A stretch of DNA of 64,000 nucleotides from a bacterium (lineage in GTDB: Bacteria > Bdellovibrionota_C > UBA2361 > SZUA-149 > JAQTWB01), in assembly GCA_028689495.1 (NCBI GenBank), contig JAQTWB010000002.1, positions 29,747 through 93,746 of the forward strand. The letters are read 5' to 3'. Within the stretch, counting starts at the first letter, position 1. Each line of letters opens with the position of its first letter. Shown one piece after another: positions 51,808-60,911 of this stretch. The notes below the pieces were generated by a model that did no database searches, had not been told where the DNA came from, and saw nothing but the letters and a program-made list of their open reading frames with translations. Position numbers and translations under genes: made by a program.

Positions 51808-53157
51808 TTAAAAATCAGCATCAAGCGCAACAAAAACCTGATCGTTGTGGCGATAAAAACCTAGAGACGAGTCACGCGGCCCACCAATAATGTCAAGACC
51901 AAACTGTATCTCAAGATTTTCCCAATAAGTAGAAACAAACCTCGGACTCAAATAGTCGCTACTTCGTGAGAAGTCACGATAGTAATACAAGTCAAATTTC
52001 AACTCGGTTTCGCTGAACGTTTTGGCAAAATTAAACCATATCCCATTCGTAAATTCTTTAAAATAAAGAATGTCATCAGTGTAGTTTTGAATATATTGCT
52101 GCGAGAACTGCAGATTGAAATACACATCAGTCACTGTCGAATAATCAGCACCGACAACATACTGCACGACCGGTTTTTCAAGCGGCCTTATCCCATCTGC
52201 CGATAAAAATTGTCGCCGATCAATAAGAGCCATGTCGCCGCGGATACCAAATTCACCATCTGTTGTTTCAAACTCAAGACCGAGTATATTCTGCCTCAAA
52301 TTGGTGAGCGGTAAATCCTGCATTGTGGCAACTGAATATCTGGCAAGGTCTTCAGATGTTGCTTCGAGTCCGCGAATGGAAAACCCCTCGGGAGCAGACA
52401 TGGTGCTCACACCAGGCATATCGTCACGCCCATGGAAATAACTGATGCCGTAATCGGTTGAATCTACGGTGCTGGTAAAACGCAAACCCAGCTCGGCGTT
52501 GGCCAGAGAACTATCGGGCTTATCGCGACTAAGGCGAAAACCAGGCAAGTCGGACTGAATATTGCCAAATGCCGCCCAGTCAGTATCGTCAAAATCAAAT
52601 TCATGCCCCTTGAAAAATGGAATCAAAACAACCTGCCCCTCGTTCTCTTCTTCAAAATACCTCAAATTGATCATGGGAATCGGAATCTTCCGTTCCGTAC
52701 GACTGCGCACAAGCCCCCGACGCATATCTTCAGGATTTACAATGTCAATCGCACTGAGCTCATCACTTTTCCCCCAAGTAACAATCTGATTTCCAACCCG
52801 CAGGTCATACTTCTCCTGACCGTAGTCAAGGAAAAAGTTGTGAAGCCTCAAATCAGCCTTTTCGAAATCTCGCTGGTCATAATAGAAAGAATTAATCTTC
52901 CCCTCAGCCTGAAGGTACAAATCATCATCCAGATCGAAACGATGTCCGGCGATAATTTCAAGATGATTGGCAAACTGATCCTCATTCGGCAAATCGTTCT
53001 GCATGTCCATCGCCAGATGCTCGCGAATTTCACCGGTAAGGCTAAAGTTGTCCTCCTCGGCCTGAACTACCTGCGGAGCAGCTCCAGCGAGAACGACTGA
53101 AAGCAAAAATCCTGCGACAGGATTGCGCATTAACGATCGCAAAAATTCTTTTTTCAT
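51808..53157 (-). CDS. DUF1302-type outer-membrane protein of export module 2
   Basis: 449 residues with a signal peptide (cleavage near VQAEEDN) and barrel-like body. RLHNFFLDYG, LRVGNQIVTWGKSDE and IDIVNPEDMRRG are close to the DUF1302 pattern. The C-terminus ends FVALDADF, an outer-membrane assembly signal. A paralogue is the barrel of module 1 (30657-31976). Gene order with the LolA-like protein upstream and the MMPL pump downstream suggests it accepts or exports the same cargo. Confidence 0.82.
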   Translation of the reverse strand: MKKEFLRSLMRNPVAGFLLSVVLAGAAPQVVQAEEDNFSLTGEIREHLAMDMQNDLPNEDQFANHLEIIAGHRFDLDDDLYLQAEGKINSFYYDQRDFEKADLRLHNFFLDYGQEKYDLRVGNQIVTWGKSDELSAIDIVNPEDMRRGLVRSRTERKIPIPMINLRYFEEENEGQVVLIPFFKGHEFDFDDTDWAAFGNIQSDLPGFRLSRDKPDSSLANAELGLRFTSTVDSTDYGISYFHGRDDMPGVSTMSAPEGFSIRGLEATSEDLARYSVATMQDLPLTNLRQNILGLEFETTDGEFGIRGDMALIDRRQFLSADGIRPLEKPVVQYVVGADYSTVTDVYFNLQFSQQYIQNYTDDILYFKEFTNGIWFNFAKTFSETELKFDLYYYRDFSRSSDYLSPRFVSTYWENLEIQFGLDIIGGPRDSSLGFYRHNDQVFVALDADF

Positions 53158-53217
53158 ATGATGTACCTATGGGAGAATTTTGGACTTGCGATAACTCAAT
53201 TTAAAGCGATGACAGCA

Positions 53218-54000
53218 TTACTGCTTTTCAAGATAACGCTTGGAAAAAATCCCATCGTCAACTCCTGTATCATAGGAGATATCAAGAAGTTTGAGTTTGG
53301 TCTGATGATTGCTCTGCAAGTCAGTCATGACACTCAGGCGATGGGTCCAGATATTCTGGATTTCCTCAATTCGCTCAACATTCAATCGTTTGCTGGGCTC
53401 TCCCTTTTTGTTATAAAAATCCGTGCGCAAAATGAGATAGGTATCACCCATGACCCAGGTAATCCTCTTACTGTACTCTGATTTGCTTGAGTCCCGCGGA
53501 ACACTCTCCAGCTTCAGACAATTGTAACCAAGCAACTTTTCGCGCCCTACCACGCGATGGGTATCGAGCTCAACATCACGCCGCCCTTCCAGATCTTCAT
53601 AGGTAAAATCACTGTTGGCAAAATTTCGATCTTTTTGTTCCCCTGCTACTCTTCGCACGCGTCGCAATGCCGGAAGATAAAGAAATTGTTCTGTCTCTCC
53701 GGATTCAAGTTCAGAAGATAACAATCCTGTTCCTTTTATTGAAGCCGGAGAAAGAAAACGCACCAACCTCTTCTGCCGTTTCTCATAGTCCTTGATAAAC
53801 ACTTCCATTTCCCGGACTGTTTCCTTGCCCGAGCTACTAACCAGACTCATTTGCATCCGTCCCGCAGCATCACTCCCATCATTGCGATCGTATACGCGCC
53901 GCGCCAGCTCCTCTCCGGTAATACCAAAATCTTCTGCTTGCACTGGTGCGACGAGCCCAATAACGAATAATGTAATTACTGATATGAAATACTTTTTCAT
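53218..54000 (-). CDS. LolA-like outer-membrane lipoprotein-sorting protein of export module 2
   Basis: A periplasmic protein of 260 residues with signal peptide (KKYFISVITLFVIGLVAP). The body has VRFLSPASIKGTGLL, TEQFLYLPALRRVRR and NSDFTYEDLEGRRD, the LolA-like family pattern, and pairs with the MMPL pump. The start is the ATG at 54000, before KKYF. It is the first gene of the minus-strand operon (LolA-like, barrel, MMPL, ThiF-like). Across the 303-base gap at 54001-54303 lies the divergent FeeM-like gene. Confidence 0.85.
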   Translation of the reverse strand: MKKYFISVITLFVIGLVAPVQAEDFGITGEELARRVYDRNDGSDAAGRMQMSLVSSSGKETVREMEVFIKDYEKRQKRLVRFLSPASIKGTGLLSSELESGETEQFLYLPALRRVRRVAGEQKDRNFANSDFTYEDLEGRRDVELDTHRVVGREKLLGYNCLKLESVPRDSSKSEYSKRITWVMGDTYLILRTDFYNKKGEPSKRLNVERIEEIQNIWTHRLSVMTDLQSNHQTKLKLLDISYDTGVDDGIFSKRYLEKQ

Positions 54001-54135
54001 GAGTTCCAACCTTCAAAAGTGTCCTGCAATCCGAATGAACAATACATCTGTTAGATGTCCTGCATGAAGAAACTCTTCTGTCGGATTGGATACACTATGG
54101 TTCTGAGAGCGGAGCGGGCTTACTTGAAAATGATG

Positions 54136-54149
54136 TGACACTATTGTCA
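54136..54149. promoter_or_regulatory. Palindrome TGACA-N4-TGTCA in the divergent promoter region
   Basis: The 303-base gap between the LolA-like gene (-) and the FeeM-like gene (+) holds TGACACTATTGTCA. GTCATAGGTG at 54146 and GTCACAGGTG at 54167 form a nearby direct repeat. This could be an operator serving both directions. No consensus promoter is clear and no other gene is seen in the gap. Confidence 0.3.
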
Positions 54150-54303
54150 TAGGTGTAACTTTACCGTCACAGGTGGGTGCAAATTGAAATTAATCGGCAT
54201 AACACACCAAGACTTCATGGTGGAATCGTTAACATCCGCTCACCCCTTACCGAACAATTGATTAACTGCACTTCGAACCTAAGCAAAATCGCATGGGGAC
54301 AAC

Positions 54304-55326
54304 ATGACGAAAAGGCACTCCCACAAATCGCCCATAACACGTCAGCTCATGAAATCTGGTATGACTGTCCTGCCCCGCCAGCTCCGCATCAATCTCTGGC
54401 GCCGGATGTTGCGCATCCCCGGCGATGAGCAATTGGCCCCAATTACCTTCAAAACAGCCGAAACCCGAAACGAATTTGAGCAAGCCTTCACCGTTCTCCA
54501 CGATGCCTACGTTGAAGTGGGTTATCAGAGTCCACACCCCTCAGGTAAAAGGATCACTGTCTATCATGCACTTCCCTCGACCGTAATGCTCATCGCAAAA
54601 CAAGGAGACGAGGTCCTGGGCACTGTCTCAATTGTCCGGGATAACGACATTGGCTTGCCTATGGAAAAGGCCGTCGATCTGACCTCAATCCGCTACAGCG
54701 GTAAAACAGTCTGCGAGATCTCTGCTCTTTCAATAAAAAAGGAGCATCGTGGCAAATTATTCCTTCCTTTGATGAAGTACATGTATCAATTCTGCGTTTA
54801 TCACTTTGGCATTGAAATTATGCTGGCAACTATCCGGAAAAACAGTCGTGTCAACGACCTTTACCAGTGCCTCTTCTGTTTTGAGCCGATTGACCGCGGT
54901 GCACTGATGGAAAATTACAATTTCGCCAACAATCAGCCGGTAGCAGCTTATAAGCTCGAAATGCAGCAGGCTCTTATTGACTGGAGCAGACTCTATAGCA
55001 AAAGCCCGGCAGACAGAAATCTGGTGAATTACTTTACCAGTAAATGTCCTGAGAATTTCATTTTCCCGATTGAGCTATTAGGCTATGACTGCAAACATCA
55101 GATGAGCACAGAAGTATTTGATTATTTCTTCACCCATGTCTCTGAGACACTATATCAATTGGAGGAAAAAGAACTTGTAAGTTTACACTGCATCATGCGA
55201 GGCACAGGATATACCGAACTGTTACCTCCCTTACCGGCAAAAAGCACTATCAACATTTCCACAAAACCGACGTTAGCCGCGGTTCCCAAACAGCGCCCCA
55301 TCTTTCCTACTCACCGTCTCGAATGA
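54304..55326 (+). CDS. FeeM-like N-acyl amino acid synthase
   Basis: A 340-residue cytoplasmic protein with a GNAT-like core. PITFKTAETRNEFEQAFTVLHDAYV, VMLIAKQGDEVLGTVSIV and VCEISALSIKKEHRGK match the FeeM N-acyl amino acid synthase catalytic core. These enzymes join a fatty acyl chain from acyl-ACP to an amino acid. The C-terminal third (about residues 230-340) is family-specific and of unknown role. The ATG at 54304 follows GGGGA. The gene converges with the DUF6263-like gene, with a 20-base overlap of their 3' ends. Its neighbours suggest its product is exported by the MMPL/LolA-like/barrel module. Confidence 0.75.
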   Translation: MTKRHSHKSPITRQLMKSGMTVLPRQLRINLWRRMLRIPGDEQLAPITFKTAETRNEFEQAFTVLHDAYVEVGYQSPHPSGKRITVYHALPSTVMLIAKQGDEVLGTVSIVRDNDIGLPMEKAVDLTSIRYSGKTVCEISALSIKKEHRGKLFLPLMKYMYQFCVYHFGIEIMLATIRKNSRVNDLYQCLFCFEPIDRGALMENYNFANNQPVAAYKLEMQQALIDWSRLYSKSPADRNLVNYFTSKCPENFIFPIELLGYDCKHQMSTEVFDYFFTHVSETLYQLEEKELVSLHCIMRGTGYTELLPPLPAKSTINISTKPTLAAVPKQRPIFPTHRLE

Positions 55327-56368
55327 TCTGCAGACTACGGGTAGTCCCAATACTCAGTCTAATCTCATCTTCAACTCCGGTGTTACGAACGTCGAGCGAA
55401 CTTCCGGCACCAATCAGGGCATTAACAGAGGAACTGATATCGCCCTGCAGCAGATGGCCTTTATCAACAGAAAAAGTGAAACTGCCACCTAGTGAAGACT
55501 CGAGTAGTCGAGAGCCTCGTCGCATCACACCAGCAACAATTCCTCCCCCCTGATCAACATTTTCGGACAGACTACCGGCGTCAGAGATCATTCCAATTGA
55601 AAGGGCAGTTTCGGCACTGGCAAGCTTGGTTTCTGACAAGGAGAAACGTACCGGATAGTCGAGTGAACCGACAAATGCCTGCGGCTGCGATATCCGGCCT
55701 TCCCAGGTATCTGACATGACGCCTGGCGGAGGCAAAATTTTGGTGAATGAAGAAAACAGCATTCTGATACTCGCTTCACCAAATGCATCGATCAGAGGTC
55801 CAATCGAAATCCTCGCCACTGTCGGACTGAAATAGTTGGCATTAAATCCATCCATCACATCCTCATAGCCGCGAAATTCCTTAATCTCGCCCGCTGAGGT
55901 CATGCGAACGGCAATTTTGCTTCCCACCAGCACCTCAAAAAATCTAACTACCGGATTGTCTGTCTCGATATTGCTCTTTACAGCTGAATCAAAGTCCAGC
56001 GCGCCTCCGCTTGGCAGCTCAAAATGTCCCTTGATCCTTTCATATGTGAAATCAATAATCAGCTCTTCCCCTTCGACATCTTGACCCTCAAGAGCAATAT
56101 ACATCTCCACATTATTGGAGACTCTATAGCTATCAGCTCCGCTCGCCTCCCAGCTGACATGCTCCGAATATCGATAACGCAATATCTCGCCTTGCTGAAT
56201 TTTCCAGGGGTAGCGCACTTGCGCCTCTTCTATCGTTGAGGGAACAGAAACTTCCTGCGGAACCTGGGGTTCCAGATAAAATATCGACAACAACGCGAAA
56301 AGCGAAATTACCAAGGCAAAAGCAATGTTCCAAATACTGCTTTTCTTGTTATCGTTTATCTCATCCAT
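55307..56368 (-). CDS. Membrane-anchored DUF6263-like protein
   Basis: 353 residues with a short cytoplasmic N-terminus, one membrane helix (WNIAFALVISLFALLSIFYL) and a large extracytoplasmic domain. The domain begins YPWKIQQGEILRYRY and contains alternating strands such as ELIIDFTYERIKGHFELP and SKIAVRMTSAGEIKEFRGYEDV, which resemble DUF6263 proteins. Many short beta strands suggest a barrel or clamp fold that could bind a hydrophobic ligand. No catalytic residues can be named. It overlaps the FeeM-like gene tail-to-tail by 20 bases, an arrangement that may allow mutual regulation. Confidence 0.65.
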   Translation of the reverse strand: MDEINDNKKSSIWNIAFALVISLFALLSIFYLEPQVPQEVSVPSTIEEAQVRYPWKIQQGEILRYRYSEHVSWEASGADSYRVSNNVEMYIALEGQDVEGEELIIDFTYERIKGHFELPSGGALDFDSAVKSNIETDNPVVRFFEVLVGSKIAVRMTSAGEIKEFRGYEDVMDGFNANYFSPTVARISIGPLIDAFGEASIRMLFSSFTKILPPPGVMSDTWEGRISQPQAFVGSLDYPVRFSLSETKLASAETALSIGMISDAGSLSENVDQGGGIVAGVMRRGSRLLESSLGGSFTFSVDKGHLLQGDISSSVNALIGAGSSLDVRNTGVEDEIRLSIGTTRSLQIIRDGE

Positions 56369-56394
56369 ACACTCGTCCTGCTGTTGGAATTTGT

Positions 56395-56420
56395 CAGGCG
56401 CCTCTCAAGGCACCCCTACA
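56395..56420. repeat. Dispersed palindromic repeat, family A
   Basis: AGGCGCCTCTCAAGGCACCC followed by CTACA, a slightly decayed copy. The next 80 bases also resemble 6180-6215 (CTTGAC-GCAAA), so the shared unit may be longer than the palindrome. Confidence 0.6.
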
Positions 56421-56511
56421 ATTCTGTACATCCCCTTCATGCCCTGCTACTTGACGGCAAACATAGTCGCAACAATCCTACAGGTAGGATGAGTATAAAT
56501 ACTTGGAGTTT

Positions 56512-56556
56512 CAAAAGAAAAAACCCGGCGGTTAGATCATCAAACCAAGCCGGGTC
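56512..56556 (-). terminator. Rho-independent terminator of the 56579 gene
   Basis: On the minus strand ACCCGGC (from 56555) and GCCGGGT pair, with an inner GGTT/AACC stem, followed by a run of T at 56514-56522. It lies 23 bases after the stop of the membrane-protein gene. Confidence 0.85.
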
Positions 56557-56578
56557 AAAAAAATGATGAGGCAAAAGT

Positions 56579-57100
56579 TCAACCAATAAAGCGAACAAAC
56601 GTGCTGAACAGCGCAATAAAGAAACAGGAGAGAGTCAACATCAGAGCGGTATTGGCCAAGGCAGATTTATGCAGCTGCAAATGATTTAATCCGCCAACTA
56701 CCGTGACGGACATCATCAAATAGGTGAAAAGCTTTGCCTGCAGAGCGACAATCGTTGCCCCTGCTATAGCGCAACCTACTGTCATGACTACAAATCCCAG
56801 CCAAAGTGACAACAACAACTGCGGAACATAAACACGGGCTTTATGATGCATAAGTTCGAGCATCATTTTGCCCAGACCAGCTACTGCGAGAAGACTGAGT
56901 CCAAGTGTTTTTTCAGGAGTGACGGCGAGAAAGAAAAGGCCCGAGACAACGTAGACCGCAAGTGCCTCGTTGCTCAGGCGATGACTAATCCCTGGCATAA
57001 AAGAAAGTGAGCCAAAGATATAAGTATTTGTAATTGCGGGGATTTGCGCCGGGGACGAAGCGGCGTCCAATTTCAGATTCAGGTTAGTTACTTGAGCCAT
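56579..57100 (-). CDS. Small four-helix membrane protein, unknown function
   Basis: 173 residues with about four hydrophobic helices (ALAVYVVSGLFFLAV, LGLSLLAVAGLGKMML, LLLSLWLGFVVMTVG, MLTLSCFFIALFSTF). I do not recognise a family. The ATG at 57100 has GGAGG 7 bases upstream; the frame continues to 57115 but that start lacks support. Charged residues are few, and no catalytic motif is visible. It is a single gene with its own terminator. Its upstream gap to rho (57101-57321) contains a family B palindrome. Confidence 0.6.
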   Translation of the reverse strand: MAQVTNLNLKLDAASSPAQIPAITNTYIFGSLSFMPGISHRLSNEALAVYVVSGLFFLAVTPEKTLGLSLLAVAGLGKMMLELMHHKARVYVPQLLLSLWLGFVVMTVGCAIAGATIVALQAKLFTYLMMSVTVVGGLNHLQLHKSALANTALMLTLSCFFIALFSTFVRFIG

Positions 57101-57195
57101 AAAACCTCCATGCAATTACAAAGATCACAACGGTTACAGACTATAGTCGTGCAGAATCGTCAAAGTGCTTCAAAAAATTTTATGGTGAAAGCCAG

Positions 57196-57228
57196 CAACC
57201 GCAGCAGAGCTGGAGCTCTGCTGCCCAA
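57196..57228. repeat. Dispersed palindromic repeat, family B
   Basis: GCAGCAGAGCTGGAGCTCTGCTGC is a strong hairpin (11 bp stem). It shares GAGCTGGAGCTC with the copies at 21286 and 36380. Confidence 0.75.
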
Positions 57229-57321
57229 GATTGCTTTCGTTCGCATCCTCAAAAGTATCTACAACGAAAACAATGTAAAAAGACATGACCACTACACCCG
57301 AAATTAGGTGCAACTTGCGGG

Positions 57322-58572
57322 TCAGCCGCTCTTCATCATGTCAAGGAACTCCTTGTTGTTCTTCGTTCCCTTCAGCTTGTCCTTCAACCACTCCATCGCA
57401 TCAACCGGGTTAAGCGGATTGAGAACCTTGCGCAACAGCCAGATACGCTGCAGATCATCATCACCGACCAACAGCTCCTCCTTCCTCGTGCCAGACTTGT
57501 TAATATCCATTGCCGGGAATATTCGCCGTTCAATCAACTTGCGATCAAGCGCCAATTCCTGGTTTCCTGTCCCCTTGAATTCTTCAAAAATAACTTCATC
57601 CATTCGCGAACCGGTATCAACAAGGGCAGTACCGATAATGGTCAAACTACCACCATCCTCGATGTTACGCGCTGCGCCAAAAAATCTTTTCGGTTTATGA
57701 AGAGCATTGGAATCGACACCACCCGAAAGAATCTTTCCACTTGGTGGGACAACAGAGTTATAAGCGCGAGCCAGACGAGTAATTGAATCAAGCAAAATCA
57801 CAACATCATTGCCATGTTCGACAAGACGTTTGGCCTTCTCGATCACCATTTCCGCAACCTGCACGTGGCGCACAGCCTGCTCGTCAAATGTTGAGCTGAC
57901 AACTTCGCCCTTTACATGGCGTGCCATGTCGGTCACTTCCTCAGGTCGCTCGTCGATTAAAAGAACAATGAGAATAACTTCAGGGTGATTGCGCGTAATC
58001 GCATTTGCGATTTCCTGCATCAAGATAGTCTTCCCTGTCCTGGGAGGAGCAACAATCAACGCTCGCTGCCCCTTACCGATTGGACAGAACATATCAATGA
58101 TACGAGTAGAATACTGTTCCGGATCTGTCTCAAGCTTTAATCGCTCTTCAGGATAAAGCGGCGTAAGGTTGTCAAACAATACCTTTTCGGCACGCTTATC
58201 GGCGGCATCAAAGTTGATACTGTTAACCTTGAGCAAGGCAAAATAACGCTCTCCTTCCTTAGGAGGGCGAATCTGCCCTTCTACTGTATCTCCTGTGCGC
58301 AAGCCAAAACGGCGAATCTGTGCCGGAGAAACATAAATATCATCTGGCCCCGGTAGATAATTATAATCAGGGGCACGAAGAAAACCAAAACCATCAGGCA
58401 AGGTCTCCAGCACACCAGAGCCGTAAATCTGCCCATCAGTTTCAGCTCTTTTTTCCAACAGAGCGAAAATCAGGTCCTGCTTGCGTAGACCACCGGCATT
58501 TTCGATTTCAAGCTCATGCGCCATAGCAGTTAACTCTGCCATTGATGCGCGCTTAAGTTCAGTAAGATTCAT
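57322..58572 (-). CDS. rho: Transcription termination factor Rho
   Basis: A hexameric RNA helicase that ends transcription. The protein begins [20 protein letters not shown], close to the E. coli N-terminus. The cold-shock-like RNA-binding domain has [16 protein letters not shown] and [13 protein letters not shown]. The ATPase domain has [13 protein letters not shown] (Walker A), [15 protein letters not shown] and [14 protein letters not shown]. The length of 416 residues is standard. ATG at 58572 was chosen over longer frames to 58653. The 352 bases upstream (58573-58924) hold a GGGCAGTCATTGCCC hairpin at about 58759 and no credible gene; it may be a long rho leader. Confidence 0.97.
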   Translation of the reverse strand: MNLTELKRASMAELTAMAHELEIENAGGLRKQDLIFALLEKRAETDGQIYGSGVLETLPDGFGFLRAPDYNYLPGPDDIYVSPAQIRRFGLRTGDTVEGQIRPPKEGERYFALLKVNSINFDAADKRAEKVLFDNLTPLYPEERLKLETDPEQYSTRIIDMFCPIGKGQRALIVAPPRTGKTILMQEIANAITRNHPEVILIVLLIDERPEEVTDMARHVKGEVVSSTFDEQAVRHVQVAEMVIEKAKRLVEHGNDVVILLDSITRLARAYNSVVPPSGKILSGGVDSNALHKPKRFFGAARNIEDGGSLTIIGTALVDTGSRMDEVIFEEFKGTGNQELALDRKLIERRIFPAMDINKSGTRKEELLVGDDDLQRIWLLRKVLNPLNPVDAMEWLKDKLKGTKNNKEFLDMMKSG

Positions 58573-58924
58573 TGATAGATTATCCTGAGATCCAGTAAAG
58601 GACATAACCCACTGCTCATTCCCCTCAAATGACCGTAAAAAATTAAAGGTCAATAATCACAATGCGTCCAGCATCTTTTGCGCTCTTACCGAGTGGTGGA
58701 GCAAACTTAGGTTACGCAGTTTGAAGGAATTTTGTGGGAAGAAATTAATGACTGAAGGGCAATGACTGCCCGACGGGCTCCACACTATAAGATGCCCGGA
58801 TCTGGAAAAGAGATTCTTTCTTCTGGCGACCCAAGCGTGGCAAACTATAGGCAGAAAGATCACCATAGTCAAGATAAAAAATCCACCAGGAGAACTTCGG
58901 GCGAGCACTCACACATCAGCGCTA

Positions 58925-59659
58925 TTAACCACTATAGACCTTTCCCCTTTCTATCAGGGTCAACGCCCGCACCCGCTTCACATAACAAGGCTGCAACGGA
59001 AGATGGAACAAAGAGCCCCCCGCCTCCTGCATGCGGGCAATAACCGCCTGACCAAGAATCTGGGCTGGCGTCAACTGACCGAACAACTGTTCTCCCTGAA
59101 GAAATTGCCACTCTGTATCGCTTCCTGCAGAAGACAAAGGGGCAAAAACTCTTTCAGCAAAATTGCCAAGCTCGGAAGCCTCGACAGTTTCCGGAGCCGC
59201 CAACTCACTCCAATATCTCCCGGCCGCGAACAATGTTGAATCACGTCCGCACAAATGCGACGAAGCATAAGCTGCTACATAATGCTCTGTCTTATTGGCA
59301 ATATAGTGACAACAGACACAATCAGATGTGGCCTGATCAAGCATTGCCGACAGTAGTGAAACCCCGCAAACCTGAGCCCCGGCAAGCTTCATGCCCTGGG
59401 CAAAGGCAATCCCGCTTCTCACTCCTGTGAAACTTCCCGGCCCCTGCGAAACAATGAATAGATCAATATCTGCGGGCCGAAGCGACAAATTGCGCAACGC
59501 CGCCGAAAATGCCGGAAAGATGCTGGCGCTGGAACACAACTCCTGGCCAATCCATTCACTGTGCAAAAGCTCAGTGCCAGAATAAACCGCGATGCTGCTC
59601 CTCTTCCAGGAAGACTCGACGACCCCTACAATACATCTATCTTTCTCGCGACTATGCAC
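58925..59659 (-). CDS. tsaB: tRNA threonylcarbamoyladenosine biosynthesis protein TsaB
   Basis: An inactive kinase-fold partner of TsaD in the t6A37 modification of tRNA. LFIVSQGPGSFTGVRSGIAFAQGMK matches the TsaB signature (GPGSFTGLR). At 244 residues it is normal length. The N-terminal phosphate loop (VVESSWKRSSIAVYSG) is diverged from the usual DTS. The GTG at 59659 has AGAGGGA upstream. It starts 11 bases after the rseP stop, in the same direction, so it belongs to the frr-to-tsaB operon. Confidence 0.88.
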   Translation of the reverse strand: MHSREKDRCIVGVVESSWKRSSIAVYSGTELLHSEWIGQELCSSASIFPAFSAALRNLSLRPADIDLFIVSQGPGSFTGVRSGIAFAQGMKLAGAQVCGVSLLSAMLDQATSDCVCCHYIANKTEHYVAAYASSHLCGRDSTLFAAGRYWSELAAPETVEASELGNFAERVFAPLSSAGSDTEWQFLQGEQLFGQLTPAQILGQAVIARMQEAGGSLFHLPLQPCYVKRVRALTLIERGKVYSG

Positions 59660-59670
59660 CAGAGTTCCCT

Positions 59671-60891
59671 CTACGAATCCTGACCAACAACAGCTGGAGC
59701 GAGATCCTCCTCCACTCTTTGATTTGCGGCCCCTTCCTCTTTTTCAGTCTTTTCTTCCCAGCGCGGCTGGGTGGAAAACTTATCCGGGTCCCTTGTTATG
59801 TCATTCCAGACGGCAAAGCACATCAGGGAAAGAAGCAGCACCATGCCAACCTGCTGCGCGGACTCTTTCTTGCGAACACTGATCGGCCCAAAGATCCCTT
59901 CCAGCAGGAAAAAAAACAGGTGGCCTCCGTCAAGCACTGGCACCGGCAACAAATTAAGCACGGCAAGACTGACACTCAAAAGAGCAATAAACGAAAGAAA
60001 ATCCTCCAGACCTTTACGAGCCTGTTCACCGGCTGCCTGAAAAATAAACACCGGCCCGGCAAGTTCATCAGCTGAACGCTCACGGGCAATCATCGAGCCG
60101 AGTTGGGTCAGCATGTCGACGGAGATAGTCGCTGTCCAGACAACACCAACATATAAAGACTGCCCCACTCCAACTGGCGAGCGACTTATCTCGGGCATCA
60201 ATCCGACCAGATAGACCTTGGACTGTTCCGCCTCAGCGCCAGGAATAACTTTCAAATCAGGAACAAGTGAGGTGTTAATCTCTGTCGCTCCGCGCTTGAT
60301 CACCACCTGCAATTCCCGCCCCTCGCTGCCATGAACCATCTTGGCAAACGACTTCCAACTCTCAGGCGACACACCATTGACAGAAACAATCAGGTCATGC
60401 TCCAGCAAGCCGGCTCGTTCAGCAGGAGAACCGGAAATCACCTTACCAACTACCGGAGCCGAATTGAGATCAGGCTCTCCATAGATAAAAACCACAAAAG
60501 CCGCCAAAGCGATTGCCAGGAGAAAGTTGAACAACGGCCCGGCAAAAACAATCCAGGATTTTGCCAGCAGCCCCTTGTCTATAAACCATCGGGAACGTTC
60601 AGTGCCCTCAACCAGTGCTGCTCTCACTTCCTCATCTGTTTCCTGAGGCCCGGTAATCGCATCGGGGACATCACCCAGCATACGCACATAACCGCCAAGC
60701 GGAATAAGGCTCAGCTGATATGTGGTCTCGCCAAACTTTCGCTTGAACAGCGCCGGACCAAAACCAACAGCAAACTTTATGACTCCCACACCCACCATTT
60801 TGGCGGCAAGAAAATGCCCCAATTCATGGACAATAATTAGAACTCCAAGAACAACAACAAAAGCTGGTATGTTGTAAAAAAAATCTGGCAT
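59671..60891 (-). CDS. rseP: Site-2 protease RseP
   Basis: An intramembrane zinc metalloprotease of the site-2 family that cuts anti-sigma factors and other membrane peptides. The zinc motif is VHELGHFLAAK in the first helix, and the third ligand region is LLPVPVLDGGHLFF. One PDZ domain lies between (VVGKVISGSPAERAGLLEHD). E. coli RseP has two PDZ domains; here only one is visible, in about 406 residues. The C-terminus adds a charged tail with EEKTEKEEGAANQ. The ATG at 60891 follows GGGAA. Confidence 0.93.
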   Translation of the reverse strand: MPDFFYNIPAFVVVLGVLIIVHELGHFLAAKMVGVGVIKFAVGFGPALFKRKFGETTYQLSLIPLGGYVRMLGDVPDAITGPQETDEEVRAALVEGTERSRWFIDKGLLAKSWIVFAGPLFNFLLAIALAAFVVFIYGEPDLNSAPVVGKVISGSPAERAGLLEHDLIVSVNGVSPESWKSFAKMVHGSEGRELQVVIKRGATEINTSLVPDLKVIPGAEAEQSKVYLVGLMPEISRSPVGVGQSLYVGVVWTATISVDMLTQLGSMIARERSADELAGPVFIFQAAGEQARKGLEDFLSFIALLSVSLAVLNLLPVPVLDGGHLFFFLLEGIFGPISVRKKESAQQVGMVLLLSLMCFAVWNDITRDPDKFSTQPRWEEKTEKEEGAANQRVEEDLAPAVVGQDS

Positions 60892-60911
60892 TATTTGATT
60901 CCCGGCATCAC

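Noticed and set aside
58657..58908. Open frame of 83 codons on the minus strand upstream of rho
   Set aside because: No ribosome site, no recognisable family and rather random composition. The region is better read as a leader of rho.
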